Position numbers and translations under genes: made by a program. Shown here piece by piece: positions 30,957 to 40,408 of a stretch of DNA of 64,000 nucleotides; position 1 is the stretch's first letter; every line of letters begins with the position of its first letter. Origin of the DNA: Paenibacillus sp. JNUCC-31 (GTDB lineage: Bacteria; Bacillota; Bacilli; Paenibacillales; Paenibacillaceae); the NCBI RefSeq assembly GCF_014844075.1, contig NZ_CP062165.1, forward strand, positions 6,634,001-6,698,000. Reading direction: 5' to 3'. The notes below the pieces were generated by a model. It did no database searches. It was not told the origin of the DNA and saw only the letters and a program-made list of their open reading frames with translations.

Positions 30957-31077
30957 AGATTTCTGCGGTCACTTCAAATCCTTGAATAAGACGCCTCAGA
31001 TTCGTTAGCGCTCTCTCCATGCTCTGCTCCAACCGCGAGCGAAAGGCCGACCCGAATCCCATTCGAGGGGAAGCTTT
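30955..31077 (-). pseudogene. possible C-terminal remnant of a MocR/aminotransferase-type gene
   Basis: A 40-codon frame on the minus strand reads MGFGSAFRSRLEQSMERALT followed by NLRRLIQGFE, like the last helix of MocR-type PLP regulators. A stop lies directly upstream and no continuous frame precedes it. The call is weak. Confidence 0.3.
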
Positions 31078-31266
31078 TCAATGGAAGGGAGAACATCCGC
31101 ATTAAAGGGGTTTCAATCGCTTGCTTGCCCATTCAGGACGCGGTGCGCTTGTCTGCTCCGGACACGTTCAGTTCCGCTTCTACTTTCAGCAGGTAATGAA
31201 GACACGGGAATCCCATCACGGAGGTACACCAAATTCAGTCACTATAATAAATTGGGGGATATCAGA

Positions 31267-31842
31267 ATGAGAGAAATTAACTATAGCCATTATTTTTGGC
31301 AGGATGATCAGGTCAGATTGCGTGCTTTGCGTGAGGAAGATTGGGAGGATCATTATTATAACCGCTTCGATACACCCGCTCGTCGTTTACTGGAATGTGC
31401 AGTAGAGCTGCCACCTACGAATGCTGATGCGAAGAAATTTACGGAAGCCTTTTCCGATTTTTCTCTGGACAGAGGACGGATCATGTTCACGATTGAAAAT
31501 ATGGATGGTGAGAATGTCGGGGGCGTCAATCTGAACAGCATCGATGAGAGGAACGGTACCTTTAGTATTGGAATTCAAATTGACAGGGATCATCGTGGAA
31601 AAGGATACGGGACGAGAGCCATTCGAATCTTGCTGAAATATGCCTTTTTTGAGCGCAGGCTTCATAAATTCAATGATTCTGTTCTCGAAGGCAATGAACC
31701 TTCCGCAGTCATGATGAGAAAGCTTGGGTGTGTGCAGGAAGGCGTGCGTCGTCAGGTGATTTATACCGATGGAAAATACCAGGATCTGATCCTGTTCGGA
31801 TTAACCAAAGAGGAATTTATCGATAAAGAGGGACTTGCATGA
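31267..31842 (+). CDS. GNAT acetyltransferase, RimJ/RimL type
   Basis: 191 residues with the GNAT acetyl-CoA motif RDHRGKGYGTRAIRILLKYA and the following LEGNEPSAVMMRKLGCVQEG. Such enzymes acetylate N-termini of ribosomal proteins, small molecules or antibiotics; the substrate is unknown. The frame is open from 31081, but the upstream part is low-quality sequence; ATG 31267 with a G-rich ribosome site gives the usual N-terminus. Its TGA overlaps the ATG of the truncated glyoxalase-fold gene. Confidence 0.85.
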   Translation: MREINYSHYFWQDDQVRLRALREEDWEDHYYNRFDTPARRLLECAVELPPTNADAKKFTEAFSDFSLDRGRIMFTIENMDGENVGGVNLNSIDERNGTFSIGIQIDRDHRGKGYGTRAIRILLKYAFFERRLHKFNDSVLEGNEPSAVMMRKLGCVQEGVRRQVIYTDGKYQDLILFGLTKEEFIDKEGLA

Positions 31843-31979
31843 GTCCTATTTTAAATCAAATCGGTACGGTGTTTATTCCTGTTCGTAACATTGAAAAAGC
31901 ACGTGAGTGGTATTGCGACATATTGGGGTTGCCTGCCAATGGACAGGAATTTGTTGATGGTCTGCCAATGTTAGTTTAA
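31839..31979 (+). pseudogene. truncated VOC/glyoxalase-fold gene
   Basis: 46 codons from ATG 31839, which overlaps the previous stop (ATGA). VFIPVRNIEKAREWYCDILG is the first beta-alpha-beta unit of a vicinal-oxygen-chelate domain; the frame stops after LPANGQEFVDGLPMLV. The second half of the domain, with remaining metal ligands, is missing, so a normal product is unlikely. The next gene begins 24 bases on. Confidence 0.75.
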
Positions 31980-32002
31980 TTAGGTGTACACTAGGAGGCA
32001 TT

Positions 32003-32572
32003 ATGAAACAAACCATACAAAGTGATGAATTAATCATTGATTGCAAAGATATTTATTTGCGCGAGTATCGACCTGAGGATTTGGAGAAATTGCAGGAAAT
32101 CACCTGGCAGCCCGAGGTTTATGAATTTTTGCCTGGATGGAATGCTACGGTTGAAGAGAGAGTACTTTGGCTCACTCAATACGAAATCCCTGAGAATCAG
32201 AATTTTAAACAAGCTGTTTTGACGGGAGGGGACGTTGGGGACTTGTATTTACGTTTGGCTATCGTGCTCAAAGAAAATGATGAGTTCATAGGATGGTGCT
32301 GCTCGGGGATCAAGGAGGAGCTGCCAGTGCCCAATCGGGAGATCATGTACGGCATTTCTAAACACTTCAGGAACCGGGGCTATACAACGCAGGCAGTACA
32401 AGGAATAACACAGTATTTGTTTGAAAATACAAACGTTGAAGTGTTGAATGCCATCGCTTTATTAACGAATCAGGCATCCAATAAGGTAATACAGAAATGC
32501 AATTTTGAATGGCTGAGTTTGATCGAAATCGAGAATGAACCGTACAACCATTACCAACTGTGCAAGCCCTAA
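32003..32572 (+). CDS. GNAT acetyltransferase
   Basis: 189 residues. IYLREYRPEDLEKLQEITWQ begins the fold; EIMYGISKHFRNRGYTTQAV is the acetyl-CoA loop, slightly divergent from the R/Q-x-x-G-x-G/A pattern. The substrate is unknown. GGAGG precedes the ATG. It lies in a row with another acetyltransferase and a HAD hydrolase, with no evident common pathway. Confidence 0.8.
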   Translation: MKQTIQSDELIIDCKDIYLREYRPEDLEKLQEITWQPEVYEFLPGWNATVEERVLWLTQYEIPENQNFKQAVLTGGDVGDLYLRLAIVLKENDEFIGWCCSGIKEELPVPNREIMYGISKHFRNRGYTTQAVQGITQYLFENTNVEVLNAIALLTNQASNKVIQKCNFEWLSLIEIENEPYNHYQLCKP

Positions 32573-32620
32573 AATCCATCTACTGCAAATGTCTCAAGAT
32601 GACTGTACAGGAGTGATCTC

Positions 32621-33211
32621 ATGGATTCCAAACCGCAGCTTGTTTTAGATCTGGCGGGTGTTCTGATCACCAATCTTTCCTCTTCATTCTGGCAGGAGCT
32701 TGCGAGGTATGCAGGTACGCCTTTTCCTGTATTAATCGAGCAATTGAGTGGTATACGTAAGGACTTGTGGACAGGAAGGATGACAGAGGAACAATTCTGG
32801 ATCTGGATGCAAGCACAATATTCCAATATTGAAAAGATATATGCTTATGAATTGCTTGAAAAAACAACAGAGTTGTTACCTGCCATGCATTGTCTTGAAC
32901 GATGGAGTGAGCAGGCGGAACTTCATCTCCTGAGCAATCATTGTCAAGAATGGATTCAGCCCATTTTGCCGCTGATCCAACCGTATTCCAAAAGTGTAAC
33001 GATTTCCAATCAGGTCGGATATTGCAAGCCGAACATTGAGATATATGAACTCGTACAATCCCGTATACATAAAGCTGCGCGTATTATATTTGTGGATGAT
33101 CAAGCAAAAAATTTGAAACCTGCTGCTGAGCTGGGATGGGAAACATTACTTGCCGATGAACAGCATCAATGGATTGCTGAAATGGACGGATGGCTCGCAG
33201 ACCAACGATAA
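32621..33211 (+). CDS. HAD-superfamily hydrolase
   Basis: 196 residues. Motif I is LVLDLAGVLI (nucleophile Asp present, the usual second Asp replaced by Ala, as in DLGGV-type members), motif II is HLLSNHC, the lysine is in GYCKPNIEIYE and motif IV is IIFVDDQAKNL. It is probably a small-molecule phosphatase or an epoxide-hydrolase-N-like member; the missing general acid argues for reduced or altered phosphatase activity. There is a helical cap between motifs I and II. Confidence 0.8.
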   Translation: MDSKPQLVLDLAGVLITNLSSSFWQELARYAGTPFPVLIEQLSGIRKDLWTGRMTEEQFWIWMQAQYSNIEKIYAYELLEKTTELLPAMHCLERWSEQAELHLLSNHCQEWIQPILPLIQPYSKSVTISNQVGYCKPNIEIYELVQSRIHKAARIIFVDDQAKNLKPAAELGWETLLADEQHQWIAEMDGWLADQR

Positions 33212-33264
33212 TTAGCGATACAGATGCACTATATACAAATCCACCATTTCGATACTTAACAAAT

Positions 33265-33304
33265 GACCCTATCATTTCTCCGCAGAAATGATAGGGTCGT
33301 TTGT
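33265..33304. terminator. bidirectional terminator between HAD and kinase genes
   Basis: A perfect 15-bp stem, GACCCTATCATTTCT against AGAAATGATAGGGTC, with a CCGC loop and short T-rich flank. The two genes converge here. Confidence 0.85.
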
Positions 33305-33360
33305 TATATGATAAGAGCCGCAATAAAACGAAATGCTGCGTCTTGCAAGCCTCGTTCAGC

Positions 33361-34893
33361 TTAGGCTTCACTCTTTATCAAGGGTAAAATGATCGTAAAT
33401 TCAGTTCCTGCACCTATTTGGCTGCGCACTGTAATTTTCCCGCCATACGATTCCACAATGGAACGGGTAATGGCAAGGCCTAGCCCCGCGCCCCCTTGTT
33501 TTCTCGAACGGGAAGAGCTTGTCCGATAGAAACGTTCAAAAATGTGAGGCAGATGTTCCGATTCAATCCCTGAGCCGTTATCTTTAACGGTTAATTCGGC
33601 TTTATGTTGAACGGCGTACAACGTGACATTGATGGTTCCGCGATCCGAATCGGTGTGCTGTACTGCATTATGGAACAGATTGAGCACAACCTGTTTCAAT
33701 TTGTGAGCATCAGCCATAACATGAACTTCAGCGGTCAGGTCGAGATGAACTTGTCTTTCCTGAGCCATCATGACGAGCTGTGGCTGCATTTCGAGCAGCA
33801 GACTGCCCAGTTGGATAACTTCCTGCTCCTGCTGAGGCGCCTGGTCCAGCTTGGTCAGCATCAGCAGATCCTCTACAAGTTTATTAATTCGTACAGATTC
33901 ACCATACATGCTGTTCAAAGCGCTATATAATTGCTCGCTGTTGGACGCTGCACCGCGCTTGAGCACCTCAATGAATCCGTGAATGGAGGTAAGAGGGGTG
34001 CGCAGTTCATGGGAAGCATCAGACAGAAAACGCTGCATCTGCTCCTTCGACTCCCGTTCTGCTTCAAACGAGTCTTCCAGCCTTTCGAGCATACCGTTAA
34101 ATGAAAGCGCCAGTTGATCCACTTCCTGTTGTCCCTGGACCGCAGGAAGGCGTTCGGCCAGACTGCCCGCATCGATCCGCTGCACGGTATCTACCATGCT
34201 GGACAAGGGAATGAGTGTCCGGCGAAGTGCTTTTGTGTATAGAACGAGTCCAGCAACCATGGCGAGTAGAGATAACATCAAGAAGATCAGAAGCTGTTTC
34301 ACAATCAGATCTTTTAGCGGTTTCGTAGGCGTGCCCATCTGCACCATGGGTAAGCCGCGATTACGCGGTCCAGGGGAAGAGAAGACGATGAGCTGCTCAT
34401 TGCCTTCACTATCCATTACAATCCGGTACGGAACATGTTGCTTGTCGTTGATCTGTTCCGTAATGTTCTGATATTCAGCTGACGTCAAGCGAGGAGCGGT
34501 CAGACCGTCTTCACCAAATATATCCTCGAAGCCACTTTGATTATCAAATAAGGCAAGTGAACGATCAGGAATGTACAGGAAACGATTGCCTGATCCTCTT
34601 GGATCTGATCCAGATTGCCCGCCAAAAGGATTATTTGTCGCACCACCGCCACTACGCGAGGACGGGCCAAGCCACACAGGGGGCATGGACATCAACTGTT
34701 CTTCCATGGTTTTCGCCTGGTTGCGATACAGAAAGCTCTCCATAATCCAAAATTGAAGAAAACCAATTAACAAGAGCAAAGCAGCCAAAATGAACAGCGA
34801 GCGCGCGAGTAATTGAGAGCGCAGCGAACGTGGTGAGATCAATCGTTGCAGCCATATCCAATGACGCTTATCTTTCTTTGATAAAGAAACCAT
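33361..34893 (-). CDS. membrane sensor histidine kinase, HAMP type
   Basis: 510 residues. One membrane segment lies near 28-50, a sensor loop of about 140 residues with a Gly/Ser-rich stretch follows, a second segment lies near 198-222, then HAMP, the phosphoacceptor helix (SDASHELRTPLTSI) and the ATPase domain with NLFHNAVQH, DNGSGI and GGAGLGLAI. The start ATG overlaps the TGA of the response-regulator gene by one base, so the two are translationally coupled. A divergent glycosylation cluster may be the target; this is inferred from position. Confidence 0.9.
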   Translation of the reverse strand: MVSLSKKDKRHWIWLQRLISPRSLRSQLLARSLFILAALLLLIGFLQFWIMESFLYRNQAKTMEEQLMSMPPVWLGPSSRSGGGATNNPFGGQSGSDPRGSGNRFLYIPDRSLALFDNQSGFEDIFGEDGLTAPRLTSAEYQNITEQINDKQHVPYRIVMDSEGNEQLIVFSSPGPRNRGLPMVQMGTPTKPLKDLIVKQLLIFLMLSLLAMVAGLVLYTKALRRTLIPLSSMVDTVQRIDAGSLAERLPAVQGQQEVDQLALSFNGMLERLEDSFEAERESKEQMQRFLSDASHELRTPLTSIHGFIEVLKRGAASNSEQLYSALNSMYGESVRINKLVEDLLMLTKLDQAPQQEQEVIQLGSLLLEMQPQLVMMAQERQVHLDLTAEVHVMADAHKLKQVVLNLFHNAVQHTDSDRGTINVTLYAVQHKAELTVKDNGSGIESEHLPHIFERFYRTSSSRSRKQGGAGLGLAITRSIVESYGGKITVRSQIGAGTEFTIILPLIKSEA

Positions 34894-35576
34894 CAAAGAT
34901 CCACCCTGTATCCGACACCTCGCAGTGTACGAATGAGTTTATGCTCTTTATCCCCCAGTTTGTCACGCAAGGAGCGAACGTACACCTCCACAATGTTCTC
35001 TTCCCCACCAAAATCATACCCCCATACGCGGTTCAAAATGGTCGCTTTACTCAGGACAATGCCATGATTGAGCACGATGAATTTTAATAGTTCATATTCG
35101 GTTGGAGATAACTCCAGAATCTGATCGTGATAGGTAATCTCTTTGCGTTGATCATCGATTCGGAATGCACCATGAATTACTGCCCCTATTAATAAAGGAA
35201 ACTGATTACGCAGCCTTGCCTGAATGCGTGCAAGCAGTTCGTCGAACGCAAAAGGTTTAATCATGTAATCGTCAGCACCAAGCCATAGGCCTTTGACGCG
35301 ATTCTCGACCTCATCTTTGGCTGTCAGCATGATCACCCCGATCTGAGCCCCGCTCTTGCGCAGACGCTCAACGACCTCAAACCCATCCATCTCGGGCATC
35401 ATGACATCCAGAATGGCCATATGTGGACGGAAATTGAGTGCCAATTCAAGCGCAGCGGCTCCATCCGGGGCTGTACGTACATCAAAGCCTTCATTGCTTA
35501 GTCCCAGCTCCAAAAATTGCAAAATATGTGGTTCATCATCTGCCAATAGTATTTTAATGCCAGTACTTAGTTTCAT
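34893..35576 (-). CDS. OmpR-family response regulator
   Basis: 227 residues. Receiver domain with LLADDEPHILQ, phospho-acceptor Asp in MAILDVMMPEMDG and the Lys in YMIKPFAF; the winged-helix DNA-binding domain ends with YVRSLRDKLGDK and LIRTLRGVGYRVD. It is the first gene of the RR-kinase pair. The promoter lies in the 204-base gap shared with the divergent YkcB-like gene. Confidence 0.93.
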   Translation of the reverse strand: MKLSTGIKILLADDEPHILQFLELGLSNEGFDVRTAPDGAAALELALNFRPHMAILDVMMPEMDGFEVVERLRKSGAQIGVIMLTAKDEVENRVKGLWLGADDYMIKPFAFDELLARIQARLRNQFPLLIGAVIHGAFRIDDQRKEITYHDQILELSPTEYELLKFIVLNHGIVLSKATILNRVWGYDFGGEENIVEVYVRSLRDKLGDKEHKLIRTLRGVGYRVDL

Positions 35577-35780
35577 AAGCAGGCGTTCCTCCCCGTTAAA
35601 TCCATCTATTACATACCCCTCAATTTTACAGGTCTATATGCTATATTATCGCTCGCCAAACTGAAAATTAGCTGAAAAGTTTGCAAGTTATCCTCAGGCA
35701 ACATTCAGCGGGCACTCATCCCCGTTTTACTTTGGCCTGTCACAATAGTAGACATGAAGAAATTGAAGGAGTGATTGAGA

Positions 35781-37892
35781 TTGAATAACGTCAAACGAAG
35801 GATGGATCTGGTCCTTCTGCCGATTGTTTTACTGGCGGCATTTCTGAATGGGTACGGCATCTGGAACGACCAATATGCCAATTCCTATTACACGACCGCC
35901 GTCGGAAGCATGCTGAGAAATTTCCATAACTTTTTCTACGCATCGCTCGACTCGGCTGGTTCAGTAACGGTAGACAAACCACCGGTTGTCTTCTGGATTC
36001 AAACCGTTTTTGCTTATGTTTTTGGATTGCATGGCTGGAGTGTTATTTTACCGCAAGCGTTAGCAGGGATCGGTTCGGTGCTGCTGATTTATTTTATGGT
36101 CAAGCCTACATTTGGACTTGGCGCAGCGCGAATCTCGGCACTTGCGATGGCAACCGTACCCGTAGTGGCTGGGGTCAGCCGTACCAACAATATTGACAGC
36201 ATGCTGGTATTCACCCTGCTGCTGGGTTCATGGTTTTTGTTCAAGGGAAGCAAGCAAGGCAGTACGTGGCGAATCCTCGTTGCCTTTGCTCTCATTGGAC
36301 TTGCTTTTAATATGAAAATGCTGCAGGCCTATATGATTCTTCCGGCGTTCTACTTGTTCTATCTGCTGACATTCAACGCCAAGTGGAGAAGAAAAATCAT
36401 CTTGCTGATCGGAAGTACGGCAGTGCTGGCCGTTGTTTCCTTATCTTGGGCAGTCACCGTGGATTCCATATCGGCAGACGAACGGCCTTATATCGGCAGC
36501 AGTGAAACCAATTCGGTGCTGGAGCTGGCTTTTGGATATAACGGCTTATCTCGTCTTACGGGACAACAGAACAGATCTGCGAATGCAGGCATGCCATACG
36601 CCTCTAGTGAGGGTAATTTTCGTGGAAACTTCAATTCCCAGGGTTCTGGAACAGATCAGTCGGGCAGCGGCTCGGCTCCAACAGGCAATCTACCTGGAAA
36701 TGGTGAAATGGGTGGCATGAACGGAATGACTTTCCCGGGCGGACAGATGCCAAACGGTGGCGAGATGCCTAATGGAAGGAATTTCAGAGCCGGTAATGGC
36801 GGCGGCATGGGCGGCATGTTTGGCACAGGGGAAAAAGGCCCTCTGCGGTTATTCCAGACCGAACTTTCCGGTCAGGCCAGTTGGCTTTTGCCGACTGTAT
36901 TGCTTGGCTGCATTGCCATTTTTGCAGGGTTAAGACGGAGAAACATAACTGATAAGCATAAGGAAGCGTTGTTCTGGCTGGCTTGGCTGCTCCCGGTGGC
37001 TGCCTTTTTCAGTGTGGCAGGCTTCTTTCATCAATATTATCTGATTATGCTCGCACCTCCGGTAGTAGCATTAACCGGAGCAGGGTTTGCCGCCATGTGG
37101 ACGGCATATCGTGAACGTAATGGCTGGCAAGCCTGGCTACTACCGTTATCCGTACTGCTAACGACCATCTTCGGCTGGTATATCATGCAGGTGTATAACG
37201 ACACCATCGGGGCAGGTTGGTCCATCAGTGAATTGATCGCAGGCATTCTGATTACCGTTATTCTGATTGTGATGCTTAATCGTTCACACCCATGGAAACA
37301 GGGTTTGATTATCGCAGGCTTCATGGTCATGCTGATCGGTCCGACCTATTGGGCATTCACACCTATCACGTATGGAGGCAACAGCATGATTCCGGCGGCT
37401 GGACCTACAGGTTCCAATGGGATGTTCGGCGGCATGGGAACACCTCCGAATTCAGGAGGAAGCATGAATGGTGGTGGAGGAATGCCTACGACAGGTGGGC
37501 GAGGTGGAGCAGGGAACCGCAACGAAGAAGTGGACACCACAACCCTGAATTATCTGAGAGAACATAACACAGGTGAAACCTATCTCTTCGCAACGACGGA
37601 CTATAACCAGGCAGCTCCATATATCATCGATGAAAATGAAGCAGTCATTACGCTTGGCGGGTTCTCGGGTTCAGATCCGGTGTATACCACGGAAAAACTG
37701 GAACAACTCGTGAAGAGTGGACAAGTGAAATACTTCATGGTAGGTGGCATGGGCGGCCGAGGTGGAAGTTCTGATATCGGCGACTGGATCAAGGAGCATG
37801 GTACGGAGATTCCAACGTCAGAGTGGAAGACGGGAACAAATAGCGGTCCCGGTTTCGGCGGTCAAACGACTTTATATGAAGTGAAATTATAA
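35781..37892 (+). CDS. ArnT/YkcB-like membrane glycosyltransferase
   Basis: 703 residues, about a dozen membrane segments. The N-terminus carries the GT-C-type loop (YYTTAVGSMLRNFHNFFYAS then DKPPVVFWIQ), as in PMT/ArnT enzymes and Bacillus YkcB. These use lipid-linked sugars to glycosylate cell-envelope polymers or proteins on the outer face. Two long Gly/Met/Asn-rich loops (about 270-350 and 535-580) are unusual. The TTG at 35781 has AAGGAG at nine bases and is preferred over the TTG six bases upstream. The following GtrB, GtrA and GalU genes complete a lipid-sugar supply route. Confidence 0.85.
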   Translation: MNNVKRRMDLVLLPIVLLAAFLNGYGIWNDQYANSYYTTAVGSMLRNFHNFFYASLDSAGSVTVDKPPVVFWIQTVFAYVFGLHGWSVILPQALAGIGSVLLIYFMVKPTFGLGAARISALAMATVPVVAGVSRTNNIDSMLVFTLLLGSWFLFKGSKQGSTWRILVAFALIGLAFNMKMLQAYMILPAFYLFYLLTFNAKWRRKIILLIGSTAVLAVVSLSWAVTVDSISADERPYIGSSETNSVLELAFGYNGLSRLTGQQNRSANAGMPYASSEGNFRGNFNSQGSGTDQSGSGSAPTGNLPGNGEMGGMNGMTFPGGQMPNGGEMPNGRNFRAGNGGGMGGMFGTGEKGPLRLFQTELSGQASWLLPTVLLGCIAIFAGLRRRNITDKHKEALFWLAWLLPVAAFFSVAGFFHQYYLIMLAPPVVALTGAGFAAMWTAYRERNGWQAWLLPLSVLLTTIFGWYIMQVYNDTIGAGWSISELIAGILITVILIVMLNRSHPWKQGLIIAGFMVMLIGPTYWAFTPITYGGNSMIPAAGPTGSNGMFGGMGTPPNSGGSMNGGGGMPTTGGRGGAGNRNEEVDTTTLNYLREHNTGETYLFATTDYNQAAPYIIDENEAVITLGGFSGSDPVYTTEKLEQLVKSGQVKYFMVGGMGGRGGSSDIGDWIKEHGTEIPTSEWKTGTNSGPGFGGQTTLYEVKL

Positions 37893-37967
37893 GTGTGATC
37901 CAAGTGATACATGATGTGAATTTGAACAATTCGAAACGAAAACAACGGAAAAGGGAGGGAACGAAAC

Positions 37968-38954
37968 ATGGCTCAAAAGTACCGTTACAGCATTATCATT
38001 CCAATGTATAACGAAGAAGCGGTGATTGAGGAGACCTATCGGCGTCTGAAAAAAGTCATGGGCAGTACGGGAGAGAGTTACGAGCTGTTGTTTGTCAATG
38101 ACGGCAGTGTGGACCAAAGTGCACAGATGATCCGTGACTATGCCCTTTGGGATGATCATGTGAAGCTGATTGATTTTGCTCGCAACTTCGGTCATCAGAT
38201 CGCGATTACGGCAGGGATGGATTATGCAGCAGGCGATGCAGTCGTCATTATTGATGCGGATCTTCAGGACCCTCCCGAGCTGATATTGGACATGATCGCC
38301 AAGTGGAAAGAGGGCTATGAGGTGGTCTATGCCCGTCGGACCAGACGAAGCGGAGAAACGCGCTTCAAGAAATGGTCGGCAAGCCTGTTCTACCGTTTAC
38401 TGCGTGCCTCGACGGATACGGATATTCCAGTGGATACCGGGGACTTTCGTCTGATGGATCGCAAGGTATGTGATGAGATGAAACGACTTCCGGAGAAAAA
38501 TCGATTTGTCCGCGGATTGGTCAGTTGGGTGGGGTTCCGTCAGATCGCCATTGAGTATGAACGGGATGAACGTTTGGCAGGGGAAACCAAATACCCGTTG
38601 AAACGCATGTTAAAGCTGAGTCTGGACGGCATTACATCATTTTCGCACAAACCGCTCAAGCTTGCAGGGTACGTGGGAGCTGTTCTATCCATCGGCGGCT
38701 TCATCTATATGCTAAGTGTTATCGCTTCGGCGATATTTACAGATTCTACGATCAAAGGATGGCCTTCAATGGTCAGCATTATGCTGATCTTTAACGGATT
38801 CATTTTAATCATGCTGGGCATTCTTGGCGAGTATGTTGGCCGAATCTATGATGAAACGAAGGCGCGTCCGCTATATATCGTAAGAGATGTGTATCAGGCG
38901 GAAAGTCAGTCGAGTCAGTCACGGTTAATGGGCAGAGTTGCTCATCATGACTAA
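37968..38954 (+). CDS. polyprenyl-phosphate glycosyltransferase, GtrB-like
   Basis: 328 residues. A GT2 domain (YSIIIPMYNEEAVIEETYRR, VNDGSVD, DADLQDPPE) is followed by two C-terminal membrane helices (ending with GILGEYVGRIYDETK). It transfers a sugar, likely glucose from UDP-glucose, to undecaprenyl phosphate at the inner face of the membrane. It is the equivalent of B. subtilis YkcC next to YkcB. Its end overlaps the GtrA gene. Confidence 0.9.
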   Translation: MAQKYRYSIIIPMYNEEAVIEETYRRLKKVMGSTGESYELLFVNDGSVDQSAQMIRDYALWDDHVKLIDFARNFGHQIAITAGMDYAAGDAVVIIDADLQDPPELILDMIAKWKEGYEVVYARRTRRSGETRFKKWSASLFYRLLRASTDTDIPVDTGDFRLMDRKVCDEMKRLPEKNRFVRGLVSWVGFRQIAIEYERDERLAGETKYPLKRMLKLSLDGITSFSHKPLKLAGYVGAVLSIGGFIYMLSVIASAIFTDSTIKGWPSMVSIMLIFNGFILIMLGILGEYVGRIYDETKARPLYIVRDVYQAESQSSQSRLMGRVAHHD

Positions 38955-39384
38955 TCGTTGGGTCACTATATTTAAGTTTGGAATTGTGGGCGTCCTGAAT
39001 ACGGCGGTGGATGCAATGGTGTTTACCTTACTCGCTGCCGCAGGCACACCAGCTCTAATTGCTCAAGTGATCTCGTATAGCTGTGGGGTCGTGAACAGTT
39101 ACTGGTGGAACGGCAGGTGGACCTTCCATGATGCTGGAAGACAGGGCAAAAAAACCGAAATCATACGTTTTCTAACTACCAATCTGGTGGTTCTGGCGTT
39201 ATCTTCCCTGATTCTGTACAGCTGCAATAGCACATTAGGCTGGAGCGTTATGATGAGTAAAATACTGGCGACCCTCTCGGGCATGGTTATAAACTATATT
39301 GCCAGTCGGTATTGGGTGTTCCAGGTCTCTTCCTCTCAAGGGTCTGACCCTTCATCGGATGCTAATGAAAGGAGTGTTTCATGA
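38947..39384 (+). CDS. GtrA-family membrane protein
   Basis: 145 residues with four membrane segments. FGIVGVLNTAVDAMVFTLL at the N-terminus and WNGRWTF, ASRYWVF are GtrA marks. It probably flips the lipid-linked sugar made by the previous gene. The ATG lies within the last codons of gtrB; a TTG nine bases upstream is an alternative start. Confidence 0.85.
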   Translation: MTNRWVTIFKFGIVGVLNTAVDAMVFTLLAAAGTPALIAQVISYSCGVVNSYWWNGRWTFHDAGRQGKKTEIIRFLTTNLVVLALSSLILYSCNSTLGWSVMMSKILATLSGMVINYIASRYWVFQVSSSQGSDPSSDANERSVS

Positions 39385-39385
39385 T

Positions 39386-40258
39386 ATGAGAATTAAAAAA
39401 GCAGTTATTCCGGCAGCAGGGCTTGGCACCCGATTCCTGCCGGCAACCAAGGCACAACCCAAAGAAATGCTGCCCATTGTGGACAAACCGGCCATTCAAT
39501 ATATTGTGGAAGAAGCGGTACAATCGGGCATTGAAAATATTATCATCGTCACCGGACGCAATAAAAAATCGATTGAGGATCATTTTGACAAATCCGTTGA
39601 GTTGGAGTATTCCCTATATGCCAAAGGCAAGCAAGCACTACTGGAAGAAGTGCAAGCGATCAGCGAAATGGCCAGTATTCATTTTATCCGACAAAAAGAA
39701 CCGCTGGGATTGGGGCATGCGATTGGATGTGCACGTCAGTTTGTGGGAGATGATCCGTTTGCCGTACTGCTTGGGGATGATATTATGGTGTCCGATCCGC
39801 CAGCACTTGCACAGATGATTCATTTATATGAAAAGACAGGCAGCCAAATTGTTGGCGTGCGGCATGTACAGGCGACTGACGTGAGTAAATACGGGATTAT
39901 CGACTCAAAGGGAGGAGTGGATCGGGTTCACCGGATTACCCATTTGGTAGAAAAACCTTCCATTGCAGAAGCGCCCTCCCGAACAGCCGTAATGGGACGT
40001 TACATTCTGAAACCTTCCATCTTTCCCATTCTGGATCGAATCGAGAGAGGGGCTGGAGGGGAATATCAGCTAACGGATGCCTTGAAAGAAGTTAGCCAAG
40101 TGGAGGAACTGCTGGCCCTTGAGCTGGAGGGACGCCGCTACGATATTGGTGATCAGTTCGGATATATTCAAGCCATTTTGGAGATCGGACTGATGCGTAA
40201 GGAATTGCAGCCCATGCTGACTCCATATCTTCAACAGCTTGCAACGCAGTGGGCATAG
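39386..40258 (+). CDS. galU: UTP-glucose-1-phosphate uridylyltransferase
   Basis: 290 residues. AVIPAAGLGTRFLPATKAQP is the nucleotide loop with Arg and Lys of the active site; KEMLPIVDKPAIQYIVEEA, LGLGHAIGCA and GEYQLTDALK complete the family signature. It makes UDP-glucose for envelope glycans, supplying the GtrB protein encoded two genes upstream. ATG 39386 is the normal family start; AAGGAG is 12 bases upstream, rather far. It is the last gene of the ArnT-GtrB-GtrA-GalU row. Confidence 0.93.
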   Translation: MRIKKAVIPAAGLGTRFLPATKAQPKEMLPIVDKPAIQYIVEEAVQSGIENIIIVTGRNKKSIEDHFDKSVELEYSLYAKGKQALLEEVQAISEMASIHFIRQKEPLGLGHAIGCARQFVGDDPFAVLLGDDIMVSDPPALAQMIHLYEKTGSQIVGVRHVQATDVSKYGIIDSKGGVDRVHRITHLVEKPSIAEAPSRTAVMGRYILKPSIFPILDRIERGAGGEYQLTDALKEVSQVEELLALELEGRRYDIGDQFGYIQAILEIGLMRKELQPMLTPYLQQLATQWA

Positions 40259-40408
40259 GAATTGATATGTAGCGGAGGTTTAGATCTGCTGTAGGACGGG
40301 GGGTTCCTCCGTGCCATGGTTCTGGCATATACTCCAGCATTGTACAATCGTTCCTGTAACGCTACAATGAGCAAGAAGTTCAAGCTGCTCTTTAAGGAGT
40401 GTGGAATC

